Part shown: piece by piece, positions 12,150 to 24,219 of the stretch
Layout of the letters: every line of letters starts with the position of its first letter
Position numbering within the stretch: the stretch's first letter is position 1
From: Neckera pumila
Lineage: Eukaryota; Streptophyta; Bryopsida; Hypnales; Neckeraceae
Direction: 5' to 3'
DNA: 64,000 nucleotides
NCBI GenBank assembly: GCA_963969595.1
Contig: OZ018408.1
Coordinates: 26,226,108 to 26,290,107, forward strand
Made by a program: the position numbers and the translations under genes
The notes under the pieces: generated by a model
What the model was told of the DNA's origin: nothing
The model's input: the letters and a program-made list of their open reading frames with translations, nothing else
The model's database searches: none

Positions 12150-13480
12150 CATATTACAATAAGAAATCATCCCAATTCACCCAAATAGATCTTCTATGTG
12201 CAATGCAAAGAAACCAATTTGGAGTAGATAATTGACAATGATCTCGTTCCATCTTCTCAAGCAAAAATAATTTGCGCTCCACACATTTGTCTTTACTCAA
12301 ATCCATGTGAATGCACAACATTCCATGAGTTGGCAAGCTTGCATCTCCTTGCAGCTTCAATTCAAGATGTGGAATTGGAGTGGCATCAAAATAATCTTTG
12401 TTCCTAAAGGTTCTAAAAGACTTCCAAGTCATGCATATAGCATTGTATCAAGGACATTGCTAATTTTGGCAGGAATGATTGTATACAAGCTGCCTATGCA
12501 GTCTACAAGTTTAAATGCAAAACTATTGAGACGGAAACCATAGTCACGATCAAGTTGTGGCACTTCAAAGAATTTTCAAAAGGCATACCAAATGGATGGT
12601 TTCCATGTCGCAACATCTTTGTCCATTTTGAAGACTTGCAAGCAACCATACTCACGGATGTGGAAGTCAGTATCAACCAAAAGGTGGTTGAGAATCTCTT
12701 GATTTGCAAAGTACAAACGCCTAGGCTCGGAATGTGCACTTGCACTATTGTAATTCCATGGAGAACTTTGAGGGAAAGCCTTACAAGTCCAACTGTTGGA
12801 TGTTGACTTGTAAACACACACACCACATCTCAATACAAGAATTGCTTTGTAATTGTTGGCCTTGTCATCCACCACTAGGTGAGCTTGCAAATTGCTCTAG
12901 CATGTGCTCCATGTAAATCCCACATCTCAACAATCTTCTTCATAAAGTGGAAGAAGCTCCCTCCATTCCTTTGTCAACGGATTGTTCACTAGAAGAGGTC
13001 TCCAAGTTTGAGAAACTATTGGAGTAGCTACAACACTAGTTTGAATTTATTGGTCATAACACCTAAAAATAGGAAATCTTGATCCTTGAGACCTTTTAAT
13101 TGGGCATATGGTGATGAAAAGAAGCCCTCCAAGCTTGCAAGGACATTGCATAGATCTAAAGGCTTGCTAATCTTAGAGAACCATTTGGGTATCTAATAGG
13201 CCAAGGAAAAAAAGAGTTGAATCTCTCCTAATGGATGATAAATTTCAAACCATAAGCCATGAGTGTCATTAGCTCTAGTGTCATTTGCATCTTATTTGAC
13301 AAACTTTTCATCGGAAAGTACCATTGGACTCCATACTATTGGAATTTATCAATCAAATGTGTCATCCTTCCGACAAGCTATTGCCAAGTGTATTTTGTTA
13401 TTGGAAATCCAAGCAACTACTGTCTTGATGTTGTTCCCTAGCAAGATAAGGTCAAGGGTTGAGAAGGTGGACTGATTTGG
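12150..13480 (-). pseudogene. F-box/kelch-repeat protein pseudogene
   Basis: F-box/kelch proteins are substrate adaptors of SCF ubiquitin ligases. Read across frames on the minus strand, this region gives an N-terminal F-box-like stretch (AWISNNKIHLAIACRK near 13370), then FEIYHP, a PLLVNNPLTKEWRELLPLYE segment near 12960 (the usual 'NPLTKEWRELPP' signature), and LVVDDKANNYKAI with VYKSTSNSWT near 12800-12870, as in kelch-associated domains. Several in-frame stops and frame changes separate these blocks, and no intact start-to-stop frame exists. I therefore call it a pseudogene. The C-terminal part (12154-12432) is poorly conserved. The family name rests on motif recognition only. Confidence 0.65.
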
Positions 13481-13810
13481 TTTGAAAGTATAAGTTCCAA
13501 AACCTCACTTGCATCCTCTTGGGAATTTTACTGCAAGTCAATAGATGGGATGATAGACATGGCGATGGACGACGTAGTTGCACATCAATTGGAAGAATTG
13601 GAATAGCTAATTATATATAAACTCTCAAATTTATTAGATTGAGAATTCATGGGATCATTACTAGCTTGAGAGTTGAAGAGAAATTAGAGACTTTCATGGC
13701 CTCAAAGAATCATGATCATGCGATGGATTCAAAAGCAATACCATGGACAATTATATTATGGTCTAATTAAACTAGCCATAATTCTATATACAATACTACC
13801 AAGATTTGGC

Positions 13811-14064
13811 ATTACAAAAAATATGAGGCCTCAACAAGGTTGCGAGTGCTGATTTTTGGGACCCGTAGGGTGCAATTACGGAATTTTTATTTTTTTGAAA
13901 AATTGAAAAAAAAAAATGACATAGCGCTGACGTGGCGCTGACAGCGTTGATGTGGTTGAAAATGCAACCACGTCACATTTTCAATTTTCAAATTTTTTTT
14001 TCCATAATATCACTATGGGGGTCCAAGCTTTTCGGCCTTGTTGAGGCTTCATATTTTTTATAAT
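13811..14064. mobile_element. MITE with 29-nt terminal inverted repeats
   Basis: The left end ATTACAAAAAATATGAGGCC continues to TCAACAAGG. The reverse complement of the right end differs at only two positions over 29 nt. Length 254 bp. The interior is split by A- and T-runs and a GACGTGGCGCTGACAGCG block. No open frame. Confidence 0.75.
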
Positions 14065-14076
14065 GAACCCACTTGC

Positions 14077-14666
14077 TTAACCCCTAAGGTCCCAAGGCCA
14101 TTTTTTTTGGTCAAAATCACTCAAAACTACTACTTTTGTTGCGTTCATCCAAAAAATTAAAAAAATATTTTTTTAGTATCTAACCACAAGATCTTGTACT
14201 ACACTTTTCTTTAGATCATGTGGTAAAAATTTCATGATGTTTAACCGTATGAATTGAAAGATACCAGCATTCAAAGTAAAAAAAAAAGTTTTTTCCAATA
14301 AGATGCTTTAATTGCCTGCAAGACAAGAAACTCTATAACTTTCACATCACTAATCCAAATGGAATGAATCAAAGCTTCTTATTTAGAAAAAAATATAATC
14401 TTTTAGAAAAAAATAATTTTAGAATTTATTTCAATTTTTTGTGGAATTTTTTTGTTGCCCAATCTCCCCCGTTTTGAGGTTACTGTAGCATAATTTTTTC
14501 TCCCAAGCACCGCTTGAAATTAAAATTACACTCCCACAAAGCTAATGAGTTTTTCTATCTTTTAGAAAAGTTTCAAAAAGTTTCACAAAAAATTGAGCTC
14601 ATAGGATTGTGCCTAAAATCCATTTTGTCCCTTGTAGGGACAAGGGCATGGAAGTTTAGGGGTTAA
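14077..14666. mobile_element. TTAA-flanked inverted-repeat element (copy A)
   Basis: It starts TTAA then CCCCTAAGGTCCCAAGG and ends TTTAGGGG then TTAA, so CCCCTAA(A/G) ends are flanked by TTAA on both sides. The interior is related to the reverse complement of 32153-33088; both contain GTGGTAAAAATTTC and blocks such as AAGATACCAGCATTCAAA or AAGATAAAAGCATTCAAA. No transposase frame is seen. The TTAA flanks plus CCCY ends resemble piggyBac-type target use; this is an inference. Confidence 0.6.
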
Positions 14667-16798
14667 AGCTCTTAGAAAAACAAAAACATGAATAGACAAA
14701 AGGTTTCAATGTGGACTTAAATTTTCCATATTAACAAATATGAGGTTCTTAAGCTTTTTCTTTAAAAAATGCAACTAAAAAAATGATCTTCCCCCAAGTT
14801 GTTGGATTGTGATGAGGGTGTCATTTGTTGAATCTTCTTGAGTTCTCATCATTATCATATTGTCTTAGAATATGTATATTTGATTTAACTAATAAATATT
14901 TTTAAGGATTGGTTTCTATCAAAAGCAAATCATATAGTTAATAAGTAGCCGCAAACACAAGTTAGTCTTGGAGAACTAGCTTTAGGAAACAAAAATTGAA
15001 GATATAGCCCTAAGTAGAGAACTAGAAGAAGTTAGCCTTAGAAGACAAGAAGGAAGACAATTGGAAAAAATGTAAGGGTTGTGTACAGAAGTTGTGAATT
15101 TATTTGCTCATTAAAGAGAAGCCTTGGTGATAGATGAGGACCAAGACACTTGGTGTATCCTAGGCTCAATAGTAGGGTGCAAATTCTACATCAAGGAATG
15201 GATGTTTGCCATGCATTTCTTCATCCACGAACCACTTGGGGTGCATCTTGTTCAGTATATACATCCACATTTTTGGACTATTGAGACATGGATTGAAAAT
15301 TCTTTGTGCCCGGTATGATCAAATCCACAAGTGATGCACTATTTTGTGCAATTGAGGCTTGCTTATAGCCTTATAAAGGCAAGTGCAAGTGTGCAACCAA
15401 CATCTTCATTTTTCTTTAATATTTTGGATTTGGCTCACCCTTTGTCCTTGTCCTTGTATTCTAGCATTGATATACTATATATTGTCTACTTAGCTAATTT
15501 TATTCTATTGCATGTCAATTATATAATGACACACCAACAAATGGGAAGAATGCCAAAATACTTGCATGGCTAAACATAGTACATTAAGGATACCAATTGA
15601 TGGGGGTGTTTGGGTAAGGTGAACAAGCTCACTAAGCTAAATCACTTCATGCATTTTTTTTTCAATTGGCTAGTCAAGGATTCTAGCCAATTGTACAGTA
15701 TTTTGCCATAGTTTGTATGAGAGTTTGTGCACTAGAATTTGTCTTAAGCATGATTGTTGAAATGAAATGAATTGAATCATGATATGTCAATGCTTCAAGT
15801 GTATGCAATTAAAACATCCCCCGGCACTCTTCCTTAAATTCATGCAGATCTAATCTATTGTAGAGAGCCAAACCTCAAAGAAGCCAATTCTTGGATATTC
15901 CTTGGTATTGTTTCTCACCTATTTCAAGACTATCTGTAGTTCTAAACCAAACACACACTAACAAATTGAAAAATTCTGAATTTACCAATGCAATTTCTAG
16001 TGGCATTAATTCTAATCCAAGACATTTGCACAATTTCTTTAAAGCTTTAGTAAGATGTACATTCAAATTATTTTATCAATACAACTATCATTAATTCCTA
16101 AATTAACCACAATTACCATTGTTGGTTGTTTGTAATACACAAAATTTATGCTCTTGTTGTGCTTTCAGGTTCTCACTTGATGCAATAATTGATAGTGCTC
16201 AAGGTATGTAATTTTTTGTAAGTAGTCAATTATGATGAAGCAAGTACATTTAGTTCTTTATTCCTAGAGAAAAATTCATAAAAATCAAGTACTTCATGAT
16301 GCTACTATTGTTGGAGAGCTAATAATGCTATAATTCCAAATTTGATCTATAGGTTTATTGAAATGTACACTTATGTTGAAGTCCTTTTATACATGGGGTA
16401 TACACTTCTATTTTATTAGGTGATTAAGATGTATTTTTTTAGAACTCCAATACTTAGGGCATGATTAACAAGCAAAATATTGTCATTTTTTTAGTAAAAT
16501 TTGTTGGAATGGATTTGCAATGAGGTTTTCTTGACTTGGTGAGTTTATGAAATATTCTATTCTTTTAATTTATGACTTCATTTTTGCAAATCCAATTTGA
16601 ACTACTGTAGAGTTAATACAGTTTTGATTTGGTTTAGCCACTACTTCCATTTTTATAATTTTAGAAAAATAAATGTACTATAGTAATATCAAATCTAACC
16701 ATTAGATACATCAAATCTACACAAACTACAATAACTTTCACCCAAGGAGTAAGGAGGGAAAAAATGAGTTGGAATCTGCTTGTTGTATGTTGGAGCAC
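14667..16798. other. Gene-free AT-rich interval
   Basis: I see no supported gene. Open frames at 15124-15573 and 15875-16094 match nothing I recognise and lack clear exon borders. Confidence 0.5.
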
Positions 16799-17036
16799 TT
16801 AATCCTTAAATGCTAAGCTACTAACCATGGAAATCATATCTTTTGCTACCGTACGACATCATCAACTTCAAAATAATAGTGAATACTCATTAAAGGTCAA
16901 ACTATTGTGGAAGCTCTCTCCTTTTAGCACAAAATTTCAAGGATGAACAATCGTAGTTCTGTCCTATACAAAAAGATTCTTTGTCATTTATCGACCAATT
17001 TTTGGTTGCGGCATCTTTTGGGGGTTAATCCCAAAG
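16799..17036. mobile_element. Possible TTAA-family element or fragment
   Basis: The left end TTAATCCTTAAATGCTAAG leads into a sequence shared with 28259-28400 and 63351-63500 (CATGGAAATCAT, ...TCATTGGAAGTCAAA-like, ...GAAGATCT...). A candidate right end GGGGGTTAATCCC lies at about 17029-17041. Only the left part is well supported by the other two copies. Confidence 0.4.
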
Positions 17037-17090
17037 TGACGTTGGGGTCAAAATTGTCCTCGATGTTTTTCAACCTGCATTTGACATCAC

Positions 17091-18979
17091 TTACCGAGTT
17101 ACTATAATACATGGCCCGTGTTTGTGATCGGTGGTTTCCTTGTCAATTCCTTTGATGCGGCATCATCTTTTGGGTCAATAGCAACCTCTTCAAATTCTAG
17201 CAATATATGAACTACACATGAACCACAACCTTGTTAAATAAAAGTAAGTGAACAAATAAACAATACAATTGGATTGCAACAACAAATACAATTAGACTAC
17301 AGTACGTTGTCCATTTACCTGGCAGTTGTCAATACGTAATCTTATCTTTTGCTGCCAACTCGAGAAAACACGAAACTGCACCTAAAAATTTTGGATCATG
17401 CCACAATACGCCTCAAGAAATGTGCAGGTCATCGTCCACGCGATGCATAAAGTATGACAAATCAACTGAAGAAATTATGCCATACCCAATTCTCAAATTG
17501 ACCAGGTAACGGAACATTTGAGTAATAGATTGTACCATAATGGGGTATCTCTATCCATTCAAACTGGATTGTCTTTCTCCTCATAAGCTTTAACCAAATT
17601 TGGAGCAGGGTCTGAGAAAATTCTAAAAAAGTGCTGCTTCTTCATTTCGACCACCGCAAAAATCTGGTCTGAACGTTTCAACGCAATATCCACTGTGCCA
17701 GGTCTTGACTAGACTAACTACGCCATCCATGCCTCTACTTGTACTACCGAGCACTCCTGTGTTAGGAACACACTGTTTTGTCGTCAACCCGAATTTTTCA
17801 CAGAACAAGGCCTTGCCAACGTAAAGCAAAAGGGTTTCGTATTGCCAACGACAGTCATCCTTATATCTCAGCCTTAAAAACGTTGGTAAATCTAAGGGTT
17901 TGTAGGTTGAAACCTTCTTAGCTGCATCTTCAATGTACTGATCCACAGCAAGCTAGAGGTCCCATTCGACAGTAGAGGTTGGAAATAATTGTTCACCCAT
18001 TTCCGCTCGATACGTTGACAGAGGGGACGAACCAAAGGAAAGGCCTGGAAATGGCTGCTTTAGCCACTTTGCAAATGTAAGATGACCTGCAAAACAATAC
18101 AAAAATTAGACAGGGGAATCACACCCCTCTCCTCAACCATTTTGCATCTCCTCTCTTCCAACGCAATACATACATACATATCCATAAAGCCCTAAACCTT
18201 TGCATAAATAATTATCTACAAATTACCTACATGACCTTGAGTACTTGAACCCCATTGTGAGCAAACTCAGGTCGCAAAGCCTTGAGAAACTAACGAGGTG
18301 CTTTTCTGTAAACTAAATGTGACCACTGAAAATTGAAACCAAAAGAAAGGAAGTCAGGAAGCACAACATACAGGGAGCCGATTCTGGACCAACTTTCAAA
18401 GAATTGCAAACCCATACTCTACTGTCTCGTTAGTCCCTCTAAATTTCTCCATAGTGGCTCTATGGATTTGGTTAGCCGCTTGAACTCTCGACGACAAGCA
18501 GCTGTACCCTTCGCGGCAGCGTTCTCCAGATTTTGTTTCGCATCATCGATCCGTTGCTGTGCTGCATTGATCTCTTGCCCCCTCACGTCGGTATCCATTG
18601 TCTTGAAATGCGCACAACCCTTTCAGCTCGCCTATGCTGCCTACAGTAGCTTGACTTCCAATGAGTACTTTTGGATTTTTCTTATTCCACGGTTACACAA
18701 TTCATGATTTCCAGGGTCTTTGCACATCGGTCGTTTTGGCGGAATGTCCACTCCGTCGCTTGAATATCTTGTACATAATTTGAGGAACAGTATTTCTCTA
18801 CCTTCATGGACCTTATATCCCGCTTCCGCTTATCTACAAGTGCATTCCCTAAAACCGACGCACGGTCAATTGAAGACGCCACAGCCATGGGAGGCATTCC
18901 ATCAAAAGAAAGCAAACAAGCAATAGCATGCACCGAGTCGGCCAAGAAAGTTGGCAAATTTGATCGCGGTTGGCTCACC
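17091..18979 (-). pseudogene. Decayed unknown gene, copy 1 (possible nuclease-like motif)
   Basis: I do not recognise the protein. In reading order on the minus strand: a segment at 18682-18979 after a TTCCAG acceptor (SQPRSNLPTFLADSVHAIA...); a 60-codon, probably coiled-coil frame starting at 18598 (MDTDVRGQEINAAQQRIDDA...); then a GCAG acceptor and GHLTFAKWLKQPFPGLSFG..., running through one stop into VDQYIEDAAKKVSTYKPLDL and SRGMDGVVSLVK at 17700-17945. A change of frame follows, then VDIALKRSDQIFAVVEMKKQ at about 17645-17707. The last 1.1 kb is homologous to 30250-31340. The D...VEMKKQ arrangement could fit the D-(X)n-(D/E)XK core of restriction-endonuclease-like nucleases, but this is weak. 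Stops and frameshifts make the copy non-functional. Confidence 0.6.
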
Positions 18980-19361
18980 TGGAACAAATACGAGACATGC
19001 AATTAGGTTTCATGTTGGAGCACAATGAAGCCAATAGACAAATGATTTACTCCAGATGCCATTATGAACAAGTCTTACTCATATAAGCTCGTATGAATTT
19101 CATATAAAATTCGTACTCAATACTACTTCAAATAAACATAATTGAAACGAGCGTGAGCAGCGGAGTCTGCTTAAACCGACGTGTTGTTGGAAGTAGAAAG
19201 AGCTAGATACAATCAAGATTCATTCCTGTTCGGTGGTATCAGTGGTAACAGTTTCCATTTTTCTAATAATACGGTGACAAATCATGAATACCCAAAAATT
19301 GCCAACCAAGTAATAGAAGCGGTCTAAGTCTTAGAATCAAGGAAACCAACAAGAGACTTAC

Positions 19362-22300
19362 GACAATAACATGAGTGGAATCAAGCCCACTGAATTCCTC
19401 TGATGCATCCATCACAGCCACATTTTCCTTCATCTTAAGGCGTCCCGTAAAAGCACACCATTCGTACAGAACATAAGAGAAGAATGCCTGCCCCCTTTTG
19501 ACTCCAAACGGCTCTGCAAATTCCAAGGTTAAACCATACAACTTTCCATCAATATGCATTCATGCAAACATCATGCTAATATTCTCATTGCAAAATTAGT
19601 CAGAATCAGCATGTCTGCCAAACCAAGAAACCCTGCCAAATTACAAAGATCCAAATTCAATACCATCTGCGAATTCCAGGTAAACCGAACAAAACTAGTA
19701 AGAGCAATCACATGAATTAAAAACAAGAAAAGATTCCCAAAAGCTAACCTAATAACCAACAGTACCACCGATATTTTCCCCACGATCAGCAGCAATTCGT
19801 TCAGCAACTGCAAGAAATAAAATTGTTAATGATAAAATGGAAAAAAATACAGAAATCGTAATCAGACGAGCATTCAAGTTCATGTTAATCATTCAAGCAA
19901 CAATCCTAACTTTTGCAAACTTGAATTTGAGTCTAAAGCACATCTGAAAAAAGTTCAGCACATCCAAACTCCAACTGGTCCAAGCCATTGTCAAGAAGCA
20001 ATCGAGTCAAACAAGACAAACCTGAAGTGGCTGAAATACGCCAAGGTTGAGTGCAAATAATTCTGCAGGGTTTCTTCTGAGTCCACATATGATCAAGAAT
20101 GTATTGTGGAACCTGAAGGCCACCCAATCAAACGAACATCTTTCACATGATGTAGCTCATTATTTTTGTGTCTCAATTTGTAAAAATTTCCCCAAATGGA
20201 ACCCCAAACAGAACACAGCAAAACAAAAACAAAGTTGATTTTTTTTTCTACGAAGACATGCTTTCGATATAATAAACTGCTATCGACAAATGAACAACAT
20301 ACTAAAGTATGTCAACATAATATATTCTGCAAGCTGCGGAGACATGCATAACCAACCTACATAGTCTTCCCACAAGCCGTGTCTCCAGCGATGAGAACCA
20401 CCTGAAATAAATTCGCACATCAACAGGCAGTTACACAAAGAATAAATGAACCAACAACGATTCACAATCTAATCAGACTGAGAGCATAAAAAATCAAATT
20501 CAGTATAGAAATAGACAAAGTCAAGCAGACAGCCCTCACAAGTTTATCAGGCTCTAAATTACTCCAATCCAGCTCATAATGAGCTTAAGCATTAACAAAC
20601 TTATAATGAGCTTGAATGATTGTAAGCAGAAGACCGTCTGACCTGATGGTTGTCCACAGTTGCTGTAATCTCATTCTTAAAGGAAGCGATTGGAACAGTA
20701 GCCCTCTTCTCTGCCGTCTGATAACATGAGTAGAACTAGCAAGTTCAGTCAAAGACATAAGTATGAGACAATGAAAACATTAAATAGTACACTAGGAAAA
20801 GAACGAGTGTGGTTCCAAGTGGTTAATCTAGGTGGTCACAAGAATACGAACCATTTTAAGAGCGGGCACTTTCTGTAGTCGTGAAGCTAGTGCAGCAGCT
20901 TATCTTATAACCTCATCTCTATTCATCGTTCATTGCTTGCCAGACTTTCCGCGTCTCGATCCATCCCTTCTCCTGGAGGTCCTGTCCGTGGTTGAAGTCA
21001 TTGCTGGAGAATCTCATTTCTTTATAACTAGCTCCTCTTCCCCAGGAGGATGTCTATAGAAAAGGTCAGCTAGAACTTTCTGAGATGCCGGTGAGAACGA
21101 CAAAGGAGCTGCTGAATGTTTCCTGATTCCCTGCTGTTGTACAGGTTTAAAAACTGCTACACGTCAATCATTTCCCTTTCTGCACATCTCCAATTATTAA
21201 GCAAAAACAGCAAAATCCTGAAGCACGCGCAACACAAGATCAAAGGATACAAGAAAGAAGCGTTTTGTTTGTTGCTCTTGTAAAGTATAAACCCTGCTGT
21301 TGATAATGAGAGACTTGCAACCTAAAACATATATAATTTCACTGAGAATTCTTGCTTACAAATTTCAAAACATGGCAAGTCTAATTTGTCTTAGCTACAT
21401 TCTCCAGCAGAATTGCGAAGCATACATATACCCTCGACTCTTGGGACTTTAAACCCAACTATTTGCAAGTGTCGTGCACCACAGCACTGTCATGATTGCT
21501 AAGATCCGCTTCAAAAACTACCTCTACATTCCCAAAATTCCACAATGAACACGTACTGGCGAAAAGAAATTCTTCACGAATATCAACGAAATCAAGACTA
21601 TCACGACAATTAGGTATATCATAATACCATACAAGCTAGCAAAGTAAGCAGTAACAAGCAAGCTAAATAACCGGTAGCCCCCTGAACATTCAATCGATAC
21701 CAATAACATATCAAGCCATCCATAAGAGGGTTCTGCCTCACTCATCCAGCTAATGCCAGACCCGGAACCCAATGAAGTGGAGTACCGGAGATTGTGCCAA
21801 TATGCTGTTCATAATACAAAAATTTGTGCGTGCAACCATACACAGTTTCAAACACGGCAATCTCAAGCTCACCTGCACAAATTCATGTAAAACGCACGCA
21901 GAAAAGCAGTATTAGCTTTTAGGTCCGAATTCAACGTAACCTTTACCAAAGCATGATGACAACTACATACCAAATATGTATGACAACTACATACCAATTT
22001 CACATTACTCTCCTCTAAAGCATGTGTAGAATCTACACATATCAAATCACTCCAATTCAGCGCTTAAAGTGTCGCAATTAGGTGCGGTGCTCTTAATGCC
22101 ATTATACTCGGACACTCAGGAAAAGCTCAATTCAACGATGCATGCTTTCATGCATTGGCTCAAGAATTTCCTACACACTTGCATGATTCACCACTAAACA
22201 GTCCACTAAACAGTCCGAGAGAATGAACCTTGTTCATTGCTAGCCTTGAATTGGTTAAGCCGGTCCACAATACTGATCCGATCAGCCTCAGCCACGGGAC

Positions 22301-22373
22301 GTCGCCCAGCGATAGGTCCTCTCCCGCCCCTCCCTCCACCTCCACGACCTCCTCTTCGCCGCCACGTCTCCAT
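19362..22373 (-). pseudogene. Truncated DExH-box RNA helicase pseudogene (NIH/HVT1-like)
   Basis: The family is a plant nuclear DExH helicase with an R3H domain. Exon remnants in order: 22229-22373 (start METWRRRG, then PVAEADRISIVDRLNQFKAS); about 21000-21150 (SQKVLADLFYRHPPGEEEL, then TGA at 21014-21016); 20643-20717 (VPIASFKNEITATVDNHQ); 20357-20401 (VVLIAGDTACGKTM then TAG; the normal Walker A is GETGCGKTTQ); 20022-20113 (VPQYILDHMW...CTQPWRISATS); 19749-19807 (VAERIAADRGENIGGTVGY then TAG); 19362-19513 (SRLESKGGRHSSLMFCTNGV, frameshift, then DSTHVIV and a GTAAGT donor). The gene stops just before the expected DEIH box, and no later helicase motif follows. Splice sites are preserved, so this is a DNA-level copy, not a retrocopy. 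Confidence 0.85.
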
Positions 22374-22652
22374 CCAAGCGCAACAGAATCAAACTTCTAC
22401 AGAAACCTCTAATTTGCTCAATATCGGTGGAAATTTCACAAAAGAAAATTCTCTGAAGGCGCACTTACAGTCACAGGGACAGGAATAGGCATGAGATTTC
22501 AAAATTAAATAGGACCGCGCGGGGATTGAGACGCAAAACCAGGGGAGAGGACATGAAGGTTCATCGGAGATGGCGAATATAAATGGAATCCAGGTAGAAG
22601 AGTTAAATGGGTGGAAATCTGAATCGCAACGTGATCCAGGAACTATCCACAA
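22374..22652. other. Short interval between helicase relic and duplicated segment
   Basis: Upstream flank of the helicase pseudogene start. The plus-strand frame at 22570-22767 crosses the duplication boundary and shows no recognisable protein. Confidence 0.4.
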
Positions 22653-24213
22653 TGGGATTGGCATTTGGCTATTTGGGATAAGAACTATGGAAAGTATCAA
22701 CCCCGGATTTAATCTGCAAGGTCATCTCACAAACATTCTGACAATTGCATCATTGAATATCATGTAAAAGACTAAAAAAAGCATATACCAATATGAGAGT
22801 TTGAATGAGTTCGAAATCATTTGAGGATCGAAACTTGATATTGAACTGGATCCTAGAATGGCATTAGAATTCAGCGGACATAAGAGGATCAGATTCAAGA
22901 CAGAAAACAATTAAAATCACTCCAGATAGAAGATAAGCAAAATCTCACATGCATTGGGAGACTAGCAAGTTCGCATCGTTGGTATCTGCTCTTGCCATTT
23001 CCAGACTCACAAACACAAGCAGCAGGCCCAGACAGCTGGATTCATGTAAATACAGAACATCAAGCAAATAGGATTACCACCTCCGCTTGTTGCTTAACAT
23101 ACATAGCCAAACAACCAAATACCTCAATACAAAGAACCGAAAAGACAAGCTGGCGTAGATTCAGAAACATGAGATCCGACAATCAGAATTACGCATTCAA
23201 CTGATACAGAAGCCTGTAAATTGGATTTTAATTCCGTGGTTACAATCTCATACATGTAGAATGTTGCAAATTCGCATCATTTGCATCTCCTCCTGTCACC
23301 TTAATATTCGAAACGCGAGCAGGGCAAGCAAAGCGAGCTCAGGGGATTCATATACACGCTAAAAACATCAAGCAAAAAAGAAACTCGAGACCACTCGTGC
23401 CGCCCACGCGTCCGCCTACCAACTAAACTGACAACTGCTTCGCAAAGAGGGAGCACATCCTGCACAATAATTCATACAACGATTGCGGGAGCAGAAGGGA
23501 TATCATCAACCGACGGGTGCACTAAAGCACTTAATTCTTAAATACACATACCGAAGCCTCCAATTAGGTTAAGCACACTCCCGCCCCCGACGTTGCACGT
23601 TCCAGAATATCCGAACCGACCGAAACACTTGCGTCTCTCATATCCTATCGATATCCTCGTCCTCGAACTCGACGTAATCATCGCCGCCGCCCTCTTCCTC
23701 GTCGTCCATGCCGCCAGCGATACCCTCGTTGAGACGCACATTTTCCGGCAACTCGCCGTACGCCTTCAACAGACGGGCCTCGTCGGGCTGGTACTTGAGA
23801 ATCACATCCGCCTTGTCGTCCTGGTAATCTCGAAGTCCCACTAAGATGATGTCGCCTGAAGCAATCCACACCTTCTTGTGCATCTTCCCGCGGATGTGGC
23901 ACAGCCGCTTGGTGCCGTCGATGCAGAGCGCCTCGCAACGGCCGTTCCCGAGCATCCGCAGCACCTGCGCGTACTCCTGGCCATCCTCCTTGAAGACGAG
24001 CTCCCGCTTCTCGTCCTCCGCCTCGTTCTTCCCCCTCTTCCGGTTCTTGCCTCCCTTTCCTTTGTTCTTCGGCATGCTGGCGAAATTCCTTCAACGATCG
24101 CTTTGCTCCTGCAACGAAATGGAATGGAAACTAACTTGTAGCTTCCTTCCTTCGAAACAAACAGACAACAAGAGTCGGACGGACGCGGATAGTCGGAGAG
24201 CTCCCTGCAAAAT
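22653..24213. repeat. Segmental duplication, copy 1 (holds eIF1A)
   Basis: The segment from TGGGATTGGCATTTGGC to GAGCTCCCTGCAAAAT recurs, same orientation, at 61629-63177. The eIF1A coding region is nearly identical. The distal part (22780-22870) has diverged more (substitutions and small indels). The end near the gene coincides with an ATTTTGCAG motif on the coding strand, a plausible 5'-UTR splice acceptor. Confidence 0.9.
23638..24075 (-). CDS. eIF1A: Translation initiation factor eIF1A (copy 1)
   Basis: eIF1A binds the 40S A site, promotes scanning and start-codon selection, and recruits eIF5B through its C-terminal tail. The frame is 145 codons in a single exon, the normal plant length. 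It shows a basic N-terminal tail ([20 protein letters not shown]), an S1-like OB fold at about residues 22-95 ([36 protein letters not shown]), the [18 protein letters not shown] segment and an acidic tail ending EDEDIDRI, equivalent to the DIDDI motif. A TTGCAG acceptor about 35 nt upstream of the ATG suggests a 5'-UTR intron, usual for plant eIF1A. The protein is identical to copy 2. No defect is seen. Confidence 0.97.
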   Translation of the reverse strand: MPKNKGKGGKNRKRGKNEAEDEKRELVFKEDGQEYAQVLRMLGNGRCEALCIDGTKRLCHIRGKMHKKVWIASGDIILVGLRDYQDDKADVILKYQPDEARLLKAYGELPENVRLNEGIAGGMDDEEEGGGDDYVEFEDEDIDRI

Positions 24214-24219
24214 TAGGGC

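Noticed and set aside
14077..14090. CCCCTAA/TTAGGGG ends as interstitial telomere repeats
   Set aside because: Single occurrences at element ends, never in tandem, and the plant telomere unit is CCCTAAA with three Cs.
18333..18707. 124-codon plus-strand frame
   Set aside because: Antisense to the coiled-coil segment of the decayed unknown gene, whose minus-strand reading is the more protein-like.
23678..24094. Second long frame (138 codons) overlapping eIF1A, also at 62657-63073
   Set aside because: Same strand, shifted frame of the GC-rich eIF1A gene. The differences between the two copies change this frame but are silent in eIF1A.
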